A stretch of DNA of 64,000 nt from Mycobacterium haemophilum DSM 44634 (GTDB lineage Bacteria > Actinomycetota > Actinomycetes > Mycobacteriales > Mycobacteriaceae), in NCBI RefSeq assembly GCF_000340435.2, contig NZ_CP011883.2:778607-842606 (forward strand), read 5' to 3'. The first letter of the stretch is position 1. Every line of letters begins with the position of its first letter. Shown here piece after piece: positions 34,386 to 42,158 of the stretch. The translations under genes and the position numbers were made by a program. Below the pieces are notes generated by a model. That model did not search any database. It saw nothing but the letters and a program-made list of their open reading frames with translations, and was not told the origin of the DNA.

Positions 34386-34910
34386 GTGCGGATTTTGGTT
34401 ACTGGCGGCGTCCGCTCGGGAAAGTCCACGCACGCTGAAGCGCTGTTGGCCGATGCCGCAGACGTTGTTTATGTCGCTCCTGGCCGCCTCGCCGATCGCA
34501 GCGATCCCGACTGGGATTATCGCGTCGCGCTGCATCGGGCTCGTCGCCCACCGACCTGGCGGACGGTGGAAACCGCTGACGTCGCAACGGTTTTGTCCGA
34601 GGCGCGGTGTCCCGTCCTGGTGGACTGTGTGGGCAGTTGGCTGACGGCTCTCATGGATCGCGAAGCGCTGTGGGATGGTACGACCGCTGACGTCTACGTT
34701 GCGGTTGAGGCGCGACTCGACGGGCTGTGTGGGGCGTTGATCGGATTGCCCGATGCGGTCGTGGTGACGAATGAGGTCGGCCTCGGTGTGGTGCCTGCCC
34801 ATCGTTCGGGTGTGCTGTTTCGGGATCTGCTCGGCGCGATCAACCAACGCGTGGCGGCCGTCTGCGACGAGGTACATCTGGTCATCGCCGGACGGGTGCT
34901 CAAGCTTTAA
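34386..34910 (+). CDS. cobU: Adenosylcobinamide kinase / guanylyltransferase
   Basis: A 174-residue bifunctional enzyme that phosphorylates adenosylcobinamide and then attaches GMP during nucleotide-loop assembly of cobalamin. The P-loop is LVTGGVRSGKSTHAEALL at the N-terminus, followed by LHRARRPPTWRTVE, which holds the catalytic histidine region, and VVVTNEVGLGVVP near the end. It starts with GTG 39 nt after cobQ and ends the PPE2-cobQ-cobU operon. The length equals the M. tuberculosis enzyme. Confidence 0.94.
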   Translation: MRILVTGGVRSGKSTHAEALLADAADVVYVAPGRLADRSDPDWDYRVALHRARRPPTWRTVETADVATVLSEARCPVLVDCVGSWLTALMDREALWDGTTADVYVAVEARLDGLCGALIGLPDAVVVTNEVGLGVVPAHRSGVLFRDLLGAINQRVAAVCDEVHLVIAGRVLKL

Positions 34911-35496
34911 GGGTCGGCTACCGACGTGGTGCAGCAGCACGGCGCCGACTGCTGTGGTGCGAACCACAGATGGATATCCGCCACAATGGGATCGGCCGGA
35001 CGCTGCGAATTTGTTGTGCGTTGGGCAAAGCGGTTATCGGGCCGCATGCCCCGGCAAATGTGTCTGGCGATAGTGCGTCGGCAAATAGTTTCAGCTGCCG
35101 CGGTGGGGTGAATCGGTGGCCGGCGTCGCCACCGAGACGGGATTGTGCCGGCCCCTTGTTTATTGACGCAGATGTCATTGATGACACCCGTCAGCAATGC
35201 GTTCGACGTGGCCGTCGTGCACTGAAGCCGCAGTAGCGCAACGATTTTGCACGCAGATCACGGTACTTAATTCAGGTTCTGGAGTTTCCGGGAGAACGTC
35301 CAACGCTGTGGATTGCAGCGTCCTTCTGGTTCCGATTGCACGTGGGACTTGTTGTGTGTAGTTTGCACGTTGGACTGCGGCAGTTCGGGTGGATTTAACC
35401 TATTGCGCCCGTCACATAACTGCGTGCGGTGAGAGCCGCGTCGCACCACCAAATTCCGGCGGTGCCGACAGTACAAGTAAACGGTTACGTGACCAT
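34911..35496. other. Gene-free stretch between cobU and the PE-PPE-PPE operon
   Basis: About 585 nt with no convincing gene on either strand. Overlapping short frames of up to about 100 codons have no known motif and no good start. The DNA is clearly less GC-rich than the cobU side, as seen ahead of other PE operons here, and it likely carries the operon promoter. I saw no strong terminator hairpin after cobU. Confidence 0.55.
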
Positions 35497-35515
35497 CCCC
35501 CGGCAATTGCTGGGG
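35497..35515 (+). promoter_or_regulatory. PE-leader palindrome, copy C
   Basis: CCCCCG-GCAATTGC-TGGGG, core at 35503-35510, lies 20 nt before the PE start at 35536. This locus is 29 kb from the other two and not part of their duplication, so conservation of the palindrome is more telling here. As RNA it would give a 7-bp stem with an AAUU loop just ahead of the ribosome site AAAAGGAG. Confidence 0.65.
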
Positions 35516-35535
35516 TTCTTCGAAAAGGAGTTGGT

Positions 35536-35856
35536 ATGTCTTTTGTATCCGCAGTCCCCGGGGCTGTATCCGCAGTCCCCGAAGCGTTGAAGACAGCGGC
35601 TGAAGACGTACGGGCCGCTAGCGCTCATGCGGTGGAGTTCAACGGCCAGGTGTCCTCGGCGCTGACCGGTGTTGCGGCCCCGGCTATCGACGCGTTGTCG
35701 CAGAAGGCGGCAACGTTCCTGCGGATGTACACCGAGCAGTATCAGCAGACCCTCGCTCAGGGCATGGCGATTCTTGACCAGTTTTCCGAGGTCTTGGCGG
35801 ACAGCTCCGCTGCGTATTCGACCGCCGAGGACAACAACGCTCAAACCTTCGCCTGA
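35536..35856 (+). CDS. PE family protein, PE25-like
   Basis: A 106-residue PE domain beginning MSFVSAVPGAVSAVPEAL and ending YSTAEDNNAQTFA with the YxxxE signal. AAAAGGAG is at ideal spacing before the ATG. The segment LSQKAATFLRMYTEQYQQTL is close to PE25, which has SEKAATFLVEYARKYRQT as I recall it. The N-terminus is lengthened by a 21-bp tandem repeat. It heads an operon with two PPE genes; one PE for two PPE proteins is unusual. Confidence 0.9.
   Translation: MSFVSAVPGAVSAVPEALKTAAEDVRAASAHAVEFNGQVSSALTGVAAPAIDALSQKAATFLRMYTEQYQQTLAQGMAILDQFSEVLADSSAAYSTAEDNNAQTFA
35545..35586 (+). repeat. 21-bp in-frame tandem repeat inside a PE gene
   Basis: Two units (35545-35565 and 35566-35586) encode VSAVPGA and VSAVPEA. 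They are identical over the first 15 bp. The duplication adds seven residues to the start of the PE domain, ahead of the first helix. Confidence 0.85.
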
Positions 35857-35910
35857 TCTCGCTGCAGGCGATACCAGCAGGCCAGCAGGAAGGAACAACG
35901 GGACAAAGAG

Positions 35911-36459
35911 ATGCTTTTCGAATTCGAAGCGCTACCACCGGAGACGAACTCCGACAACATGTATACCGGCGCGGGACCTAACAAGCTGTTTGCCGCCGCC
36001 GAGGGGTGGCAGTACATGTTTACGGCGATGTGTTGCACGTATACGTCGTTAACTAGGGTGGTCAAGGTGCTGCAAGAGCACTGGCAAGGTCCGTCGGAAA
36101 TCCGGATGGCAGAAGCGGTCGTGCCGTATCAGAAGTGGTTGGAGACCTTCACCCTGCAGATCCGTAGGACCTCCGAACAGGTTTTCCGTCTCCTAAAAGC
36201 CTATGAATATGCGCTCGAGAAGATGGTCCACCCGAACGATATCGCCTGGAACCGCTATCACGCGGCCATGCTGCGCTATGACGACATGGCCGGGGAATAC
36301 GCTGAGGAGATCGCCAAGCTCGACGCGGAATATGACCGATTCTGGGCCGAGGACGCCGCGCAGATGTGGATCTATGCCCAAGAGGTGTTGGATGCGTTGT
36401 CGAAGTTGACTCCGTGGCCGCAGCCGCCGGAGATCATCAGCGGGGCCCAGGTGAGCTAG
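35911..36459 (+). CDS. PPE family protein, short PPE41-like (first of two)
   Basis: A 182-residue PPE-domain protein: MLFEFEALPPETNSDNMYTG, then AAEGWQYMF, the turn motif W-Q-G in EHWQGPSEIRM, and the end DALSKLTPWPQPPEI. The last motif matches PPE41, which has DALSKLTPWKAPPPI as I recall it. The gene is 54 nt after the PE gene, the same spacing as in the other two pairs. Its hairpin region has more aromatic residues than its neighbour, so the two PPE proteins may not be interchangeable. Confidence 0.9.
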   Translation: MLFEFEALPPETNSDNMYTGAGPNKLFAAAEGWQYMFTAMCCTYTSLTRVVKVLQEHWQGPSEIRMAEAVVPYQKWLETFTLQIRRTSEQVFRLLKAYEYALEKMVHPNDIAWNRYHAAMLRYDDMAGEYAEEIAKLDAEYDRFWAEDAAQMWIYAQEVLDALSKLTPWPQPPEIISGAQVS

Positions 36460-36500
36460 AAGACCGTCGCGGCCCATCCCGGCAGGAAGAGAACGAAGAG

Positions 36501-37058
36501 ATGTATTTCGGAGCGCTACCACCGGAAATTATCTCTGGCAAGATGTATGCCGGCGCGGGTCATGACTCGATATATGCCGCCGCCAGACAGTGGAAGCAGC
36601 TGTTTAACGAGATGGCTAGCGCCCCTAAGCTGTTCGGGGAAGCGCTCACGAAGCTGAATGCGCAGTGGTCAGGTCCGTCGGCGATCCGGATGGCCGAGGC
36701 GGCCGCGCTCTATCAGGAGTGGTTGTACACCTTCGTCCACGATATCTATCGGACCGCCACACAAGCCTTCCGCCTGGTGGGTGCCTACGCCGACGCGCGT
36801 AAGGCGGTGGTGTCCCCGGCGGTGATCGCCTATAACCGCACGAGGGTGCACGAGCTGATCCAGTCGGACCTGTTTGGGGAGAACACCGTGGCGATCGCGG
36901 CCCTCGAGGCGCAATATCAGCAGTTCTGGGCTCGGGACGCCAAGGCAATGGACACCTATGCAGCTAACGTGTTGGACACATTGTCGACGATGACTCCGTG
37001 GCCGAAGCCACCGGAGATCACCGAGACCGGGTTTGCTCAGGCGTCTGCCACGGTTTAG
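36501..37058 (+). CDS. PPE family protein, short PPE41-like (second of two)
   Basis: A 185-residue PPE-domain protein starting MYFGALPPEIISGKMYAGAG; GAAGAGAACGAAGAG precedes the ATG. It has the W-S-G turn (AQWSGPSAIRM) and the conserved end DTLSTMTPWPKPPEI. It is 41 nt after the first PPE gene and probably arose from it by tandem duplication. It must share the single PE of this operon or use one from another locus, such as those at 4.3 or 5.8 kb. Its stop lies 23 nt from the convergent MFS gene stop. Confidence 0.9.
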   Translation: MYFGALPPEIISGKMYAGAGHDSIYAAARQWKQLFNEMASAPKLFGEALTKLNAQWSGPSAIRMAEAAALYQEWLYTFVHDIYRTATQAFRLVGAYADARKAVVSPAVIAYNRTRVHELIQSDLFGENTVAIAALEAQYQQFWARDAKAMDTYAANVLDTLSTMTPWPKPPEITETGFAQASATV

Positions 37059-37081
37059 TCGGCCAGCCACCCGGGCTGTCA

Positions 37082-38242
37082 CTAGTGCACTGCCTCGGAT
37101 CGCGGCACCCGCTGAGGCACCACGAGCACGACATACACAACGGCCGCGAGGACCACGAATCCCGACGCGAACAGCGGTAACGTCCTCGCCGACACTCCAG
37201 CGCCTAACGCGATACCACCCAGACTGCTACCGATCGCACTGCCCAGGTAGATCGCCGACGCGTTGACCGCAACAGCGATGGCGCCGCGGTCCGGCGCACG
37301 CTCCAACAACAGATGTTGTTGCGGCGGGGGAGATCCGAATCCGGCAGCACCCCAGACTGCCAGTGCCGCACAGAGAATGGCGATGACACCGCCAGCGGGC
37401 GTGATCACTGCGATAGACACCGTCAACATGGCTAAGACGATCAGCATCACTCGGGAGGTGCTGGCCGTCCGGTCGATAAACGGTCCGATAGCAAATGCCC
37501 CGACGATACCCCCGACCCCCCAAATCCACAGATACAGCGTAGGATTGGTGATTCCGGCGACGGCTCTCAAAACGGGCGCAATGTAGGTGTACAGGCCGAG
37601 GCTGGCAATGTTGAACAACAGTGACACCACGACGATCGGTGTCACGCGGCTATCCACCAGGGTGGCCAATCGCGTCTTGATCCCCGGTGGTGCGCCGATG
37701 TGCAAGTGCGGCATGAATCGGACAATGCCGAGGCCAGCGACGATCCCGACGCCGGTTAGTAGCCATAATGCCGACTGCCAGCCGTGTGCCCGCGCCAGCA
37801 GCATGCCTGCGGGCACGCCGAGGACGGTCCCAACACTGAGTCCGCCGAGGATGACTGATAAGGCGCGGCCCCGCTGGTGCGGCGGCACCAGATAGGCAGC
37901 GGCCGCCGCTGCGGTCGGCGAATACAGACCGGCGCCAACGCCGGCGACGGCTCGGGACAGCAGCAGCACTGCGAATGAATTGGAGGCAGCGGTACCAATG
38001 TTGCCAAGAGTGAACACAATGATCGATGCGAGCAGAAGTGTTTTGGTGCTCAACTTGGTGAGGGTCGCTGAGAGCAATGGGCCTGATACCGCATAGCAGA
38101 GGGTAAAGGCCGTGACCAGCTGCCCGACGTTCGACTCGGTGGTATGCGACGCCGTCGCGATCTGCGGAACCAATCCGGCAATGATGAATGTACCCATGCC
38201 GAGCGCGAACGTGCCGATCGCGAGCAGTACGACCTTTCGCAT
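37082..38242 (-). CDS. MFS transporter, drug/metabolite exporter type
   Basis: A 386-residue 12-helix major facilitator of the DHA1 type. LLSRAVAGVGAGLYSPTAAA and the motif-A-like loop PPHQRGRALSVILGG support proton-coupled export. The ATG at 38242 (MRKVVLLAIGTFALGMG) is preferred over a TTG five codons upstream. It is 5 nt after the HemB-like gene and last in a five-gene minus-strand operon, so it most likely exports the product or a toxic by-product of that pathway. The transported compound is unknown. Confidence 0.88.
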   Translation of the reverse strand: MRKVVLLAIGTFALGMGTFIIAGLVPQIATASHTTESNVGQLVTAFTLCYAVSGPLLSATLTKLSTKTLLLASIIVFTLGNIGTAASNSFAVLLLSRAVAGVGAGLYSPTAAAAAAYLVPPHQRGRALSVILGGLSVGTVLGVPAGMLLARAHGWQSALWLLTGVGIVAGLGIVRFMPHLHIGAPPGIKTRLATLVDSRVTPIVVVSLLFNIASLGLYTYIAPVLRAVAGITNPTLYLWIWGVGGIVGAFAIGPFIDRTASTSRVMLIVLAMLTVSIAVITPAGGVIAILCAALAVWGAAGFGSPPPQQHLLLERAPDRGAIAVAVNASAIYLGSAIGSSLGGIALGAGVSARTLPLFASGFVVLAAVVYVVLVVPQRVPRSEAVH

Positions 38243-38247
38243 CGCTA

Positions 38248-39267
38248 TTAGCCCCAACCCGCGATTGCGTCGGCTGCCTCGGTGGCCCAGTAGGTAAGGA
38301 TGCTGGTGGCGCCGGCCCGCCGGACCGCCAGCAGGGATTCGCGAATCGCTTCGGTACGGTCCAGCGTCCCCTGCGCGGCCGCCGCCTCGACCATCGCGTA
38401 CTCGCCGGATGTCTGGTACGCGGCTACCGGAAGATGTACCATATCAGCCACTTTGGCGATAATGTCGAGGTAAGGCAGGGCAGGCTTGACCATGATGATG
38501 TCGGCACTCTCGGCTACATCCAAAAGGACTTCGCGGGCCGACTCTTTGATGTTGGCGGGATCCTGCTGATATGTGCGGCGGTTACCGACCAGTGACGACC
38601 TCACCGCTTCACGGAACGGTCCATAGAACGCGGATGCGTACTTGACTGCATACGCCATCACCGCGACCGACTGATGGCCAGCCGCGTCCAGATGTGCGCG
38701 AATCACCCCGATCTGACCGTCCATCATGCCGCTCGGTGCGACGACGTGGGCTCCGGCATCCGCTTGTGCCACTGCTACTTCAGCGAACCTGATGATGCTC
38801 TGATCGTTGTCGACGTCGCCGCCGGGACCGAGCACACCGCTGTGGCCGTGCGTTGTGTATTCGTCGAGGTTGATATCGGTCATCACCACGGTCTTGTCGC
38901 CTACCTCGCGGACCACGGCTCGCAGCGCTCGCTGCGTGATCCCGTCGGGATCAGATGCCTCCGCGCCGATTTCGTCCTTGACCGACGGGATGCCAAAGAG
39001 GATGACGCCACCAACTCCGACGGCTGCTGCGGTGGCAGCGGCTTGCACGGCAGAATCCACTGAATGCTGGAACACCCCCGGCATTGATCGGACTTCGTGC
39101 GGGTGGTCGATGCCATCCCTGACAAAAATTGGCTGGATAAGAGCGGACGGAGCCAACCGCACCTCGGCGGTGAGGCGACGTAGCGCTGGCGTGCGTCGCA
39201 GCCGGCGCGGCCGATCCGGAGTGGCTGCCATTGGCGGCGCTTCTCCACGGGGGAACGAAATACTCAT
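38248..39267 (-). CDS. HemB paralogue (delta-aminolevulinic acid dehydratase family), divergent metal site
   Basis: A 339-residue TIM-barrel protein of the porphobilinogen synthase family. Both Schiff-base lysines are present: Lys209 in AYAVKYASAFYGPF and Lys261 in MVKPALPYLD. The metal loop reads DINLDEYTTHGHSGVL, with Asn133, Asp135 and Ser143 where zinc-type enzymes have cysteines. M. tuberculosis HemB, as recalled, has cysteine at the first and last positions. It is not next to hemA/hemC/hemD but in an operon with a flavin monooxygenase and two enzymes of racemase-like fold. I read it as a second, specialised copy. Its ATG overlaps the upstream stop by 2 nt. Confidence 0.85.
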   Translation of the reverse strand: MSISFPRGEAPPMAATPDRPRRLRRTPALRRLTAEVRLAPSALIQPIFVRDGIDHPHEVRSMPGVFQHSVDSAVQAAATAAAVGVGGVILFGIPSVKDEIGAEASDPDGITQRALRAVVREVGDKTVVMTDINLDEYTTHGHSGVLGPGGDVDNDQSIIRFAEVAVAQADAGAHVVAPSGMMDGQIGVIRAHLDAAGHQSVAVMAYAVKYASAFYGPFREAVRSSLVGNRRTYQQDPANIKESAREVLLDVAESADIIMVKPALPYLDIIAKVADMVHLPVAAYQTSGEYAMVEAAAAQGTLDRTEAIRESLLAVRRAGATSILTYWATEAADAIAGWG

Positions 39268-40082
39268 GCGGAGTACCCCCGTTCGATGTGGTTCGAGGCA
39301 AAGACCGAATCGATATGCGCCAGGACTTCCGCGTCGGGACGCGCGAACCAATATCCGGTGGAGGGTCGCGCGGTGCAGTGCGCCGCGCGGAGCCGCACCT
39401 CGGTTTCGGCCGACTTCAGTAGCAACCCAAGAGGATCCAGTAGTGGCAAGCCCGCAACTTCGCGAACTCGGTAGTGCCACATGATTTCAGCAGGCAATCC
39501 TGTGGCAGGTATGAGGACTTGGGCACCCGCCGACGATGCATGCCCGGCCGCCGCGGCGAACTCATCAAGGAACTGTTCTGGGTCCCCATTTACTGCCAAC
39601 GTGGTCGCGGTAATGCTGCCCGGTATCAGTTCGTAACTTGCCAGCAGATGATCAGCGCGGTAACGCCGTACATTCTCGATTATTGGCTCACGCAGGCCGG
39701 GGACCATTCCAATGAAGCTAAACCGAATATCATGTTGAGCACAGTAATTGGATGCGGTTCTGCCAAGTCCCAGGGTTGGGATGGTTGCCATGCTGCGTGC
39801 TGCAGACAGGCCGGGGTCTTGGCCTGCGGCGATCACCCAGGCGTCGTATCCCTCGCGCTCGGCTTGGGCTGCCGTCTCGGCGAAGTACTGATTGAAGCGG
39901 AGCGCGATTACGCCGTATTGCACGTAGTCGTACGGGGTATCGGTCGAGTATGTGCGACGTGGCAAGGTGTGGATAACCACTTCGGTGCCGGGGTCGACGA
40001 CAGCCGAAATATGTTGCTGGTACCAGTCATCGAGTAACGACAAACGCCCGGCAACGATATGTTTCTGCAGCCAGATCTTCAT
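39264..40082 (-). CDS. Asp/Glu racemase-superfamily protein without catalytic cysteines
   Basis: A 272-residue protein with the fold signatures of the Asp/Glu/hydantoin racemase superfamily: AAQAEREGYDAWVIAAGQDP and GLSAARSMATIPTLGLG. Family racemases have a cysteine where this protein has Ala86-Gly87 (typical ACFxDPGL, here AAGQDPGL). They have a second cysteine in a GC-A/T-G motif, where this has IPATGLP (191-197). With neither cysteine, proton-shuttle racemisation is unlikely; a lyase, isomerase or binding role is possible. Couplings: 4 nt with the monooxygenase and 2 nt with the HemB paralogue. Confidence 0.78.
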   Translation of the reverse strand: MKIWLQKHIVAGRLSLLDDWYQQHISAVVDPGTEVVIHTLPRRTYSTDTPYDYVQYGVIALRFNQYFAETAAQAEREGYDAWVIAAGQDPGLSAARSMATIPTLGLGRTASNYCAQHDIRFSFIGMVPGLREPIIENVRRYRADHLLASYELIPGSITATTLAVNGDPEQFLDEFAAAAGHASSAGAQVLIPATGLPAEIMWHYRVREVAGLPLLDPLGLLLKSAETEVRLRAAHCTARPSTGYWFARPDAEVLAHIDSVFASNHIERGYSA

Positions 40083-41317
40083 CGCATTCCTACCTGTAGG
40101 ACTCGAGATTGAGATGTTTCGTTGGGCAGATCATGCAGGGGGGTGTCTAGAAGAGAAGCTTCGATTAGGAACTGCTTTGCTGCATCGCAGTTTTCGGCAA
40201 GCGTCGCGATGTCATCCAGATGCGTAGTAAAGCGATGAAGGTCGTCGTCTTGTAGTCCGCGGACTCGACGTTCGCTACGCGGAATTACTTCGTTGAGCAG
40301 GTATTGCCTGCGTGCCTCAGTGATTCGCGCAACGACGGACTTGTCGATTCGCCGGTGCAGCCAGTCGGCTAGTGCTGGCATGATGGCAAATGCATCGTGG
40401 ATCCCGGAATTCATGTTCAGTCCGCCCGCGGTCGATGTCACATGGGCTGCGTCTCCGACTACTACGACAGAACCGAGGTCGGATAGGTACGAGTCGACGA
40501 CACCGCGACCGAGTGGGTAGCTATCGATCCGGTCGATAGCGAGATCGCCAGCTTTCCAAGGCGTCGCGTTGGCCACCGCGTCGGCTACCCGGCGCCGGTC
40601 GGGCTGGCTGTTCGCCGACCGTACGATAAGGCGGGTTGCGGTTTTCATGCGTAATGCGCTGACGCCGTCATCGTTGCCTCGGAAGTAGCACAGCCCCGAT
40701 AAGGGTGGTGGCGCCTGGGTCGGCAGTAGTGCGGCAAGATCCGCATGGGCGTGTGCGCGAAGCGCGACGGTTGGATAGTTCCGCACTAGCATCGGTATCC
40801 CGGCTAGTTGCCGAATCAATGAATGCGATCCATCGCACCCGATGATCACGTCGGCTGTAATGATTTGGCGTTGCCCGTTATTCGTCAAGGTGGTTACGCT
40901 GGGCCGGGCCGGGTTGAGGTCGATCGCTGCTACCCCGGCACGAAGTTCGATCGCGGGCTCAGCTGCGATCAGCTGGGCCGCTCGGTCAAGGAGGGCCTGT
41001 TGATCGAGATGGATTCGGAAGGGATGATTAGTGAGGTCGGCGAGCAACCGATAATCAAGCTCCGCGCGAATGTCTCCGCGGTTGTCGCGCCACTGCACCG
41101 AGGTCACGGCGACGGCGTCGGGGTCGGAAGCTAGCTCGATGCCGAGCGTTCGAAGGAGATCCAACGTTGACGGATGAAAAGTGGATGCTTGGGATGCGGT
41201 GATCAGCTTGTCGTTGCGCTCCACGAGGGTAACGGCAACGTTACTCTTGGCCAGTAGCAGCGCCGCCAGTGCTCCCACCGGACCTGCGCCGACGACAACC
41301 GCATGCGGGTTCATCAC
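40079..41317 (-). CDS. Class A FAD-dependent monooxygenase
   Basis: A 412-residue flavoprotein hydroxylase of the p-hydroxybenzoate hydroxylase type. It has the dinucleotide fold VVVGAGPVGALAALLLA followed by LVERN, the DG motif in IIGCDGSHSLIRQLAG, and the GD motif in VVVVGDAAHVTSTAGGLNMN. Such enzymes insert oxygen into aromatic or heteroaromatic rings using NAD(P)H. It sits between two enzymes of racemase/decarboxylase-like fold and upstream of a HemB paralogue, so a pyrrole-, pyridine- or phenol-type substrate is plausible, but this is inference. Overlaps of 4 nt exist on both sides. Confidence 0.88.
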   Translation of the reverse strand: MMNPHAVVVGAGPVGALAALLLAKSNVAVTLVERNDKLITASQASTFHPSTLDLLRTLGIELASDPDAVAVTSVQWRDNRGDIRAELDYRLLADLTNHPFRIHLDQQALLDRAAQLIAAEPAIELRAGVAAIDLNPARPSVTTLTNNGQRQIITADVIIGCDGSHSLIRQLAGIPMLVRNYPTVALRAHAHADLAALLPTQAPPPLSGLCYFRGNDDGVSALRMKTATRLIVRSANSQPDRRRVADAVANATPWKAGDLAIDRIDSYPLGRGVVDSYLSDLGSVVVVGDAAHVTSTAGGLNMNSGIHDAFAIMPALADWLHRRIDKSVVARITEARRQYLLNEVIPRSERRVRGLQDDDLHRFTTHLDDIATLAENCDAAKQFLIEASLLDTPLHDLPNETSQSRVLQVGMR

Positions 41318-42057
41318 AACCTCGCCAATGGGTTTGGGTTATCCAACGTGAGTCGAAGCCAGGCCGCCCCACACGAGTTCGATGTGTAGAACTCTTGCCC
41401 AGTAAACTGTTGGGTCAACGTGGTGACAGCAGCTTGGGTGTGCACCCCGGTGCCTACCAGGAGGATGGGTGTACCCAAGAGCTCGGCATCGCGCACGGCG
41501 GTGACGATGTCGTCGGTGCCAAGCTGATAAGGCGAACCAGCCGTCATGCCGGTGGTTTTGTCGACCACGCGGATCACCGAATCGATTTCGAAACCTGCAC
41601 TGGTCCAGTATTTTTCAGATAGATCGGTGAGCCAATCGGGATGCGGGGACGCGATGGTGATGGTATTGATGCCGCGGTGGCGTAGCCAGGCGACAACTGC
41701 CACGGTGGTCGATACCGTAATTACACCGGTGCACTCTGACGCGGTGCGGCAGTCGCGCAGGTCGGCGTCAAAACCCTGAAGGTAGTGGTTGCCGCTGCAA
41801 CAAGCCATGATCGCGTGCAGCGGCATGCTTCCGAAACTCATAAGACGGGAAGGCAACTCGGCGGCGTAGCGGTCGAGGCGTTGTCGCAGCCCGACATCGT
41901 GATACACGCCGTACCGGGCGGTCGAGAAGGCGAAGACGTCACCGCCTAGTGTCAGATAGTCGTCTTCTACTGCTGTGTTGGCCGGTGGCACGATCAGCCC
42001 GACGCGCGGCTTGCGCCGTTGTTCGCGAAGTGGACCCACATGGACGTCGGTTGCCAC
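41314..42057 (-). CDS. Arylmalonate decarboxylase / maleate isomerase-like protein
   Basis: A 247-residue protein of the maleate cis-trans isomerase/arylmalonate decarboxylase group. Supporting segments are RVGLIVPPANTAVEDDY, MACCSGNHY with cysteines in the first catalytic region, and FYTSNSCGAAWLRL, where the second catalytic cysteine lies. Unlike the next-but-one gene product it keeps cysteines at both sites. It is the first gene of the five-gene operon. Isomerisation of a dicarboxylate or decarboxylation of a malonate-type acid are the two known chemistries of the group. Confidence 0.8.
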   Translation of the reverse strand: MATDVHVGPLREQRRKPRVGLIVPPANTAVEDDYLTLGGDVFAFSTARYGVYHDVGLRQRLDRYAAELPSRLMSFGSMPLHAIMACCSGNHYLQGFDADLRDCRTASECTGVITVSTTVAVVAWLRHRGINTITIASPHPDWLTDLSEKYWTSAGFEIDSVIRVVDKTTGMTAGSPYQLGTDDIVTAVRDAELLGTPILLVGTGVHTQAAVTTLTQQFTGQEFYTSNSCGAAWLRLTLDNPNPLARL

Positions 42058-42158
42058 GGCCGAACCTTTCGGGCATCTTGCGGGGTCGATCCGAGGAGGC
42101 TCTCCGAAGTGTACCCGGGGGTCGCCCTTGTGCCGGGCGGATTTGCTCAGCGGTGGTG

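Noticed and set aside
34911..35496. Possible small genes between cobU and the PE operon
   Set aside because: Several overlapping frames of 60-100 codons on both strands compete, none with a motif or a good start.
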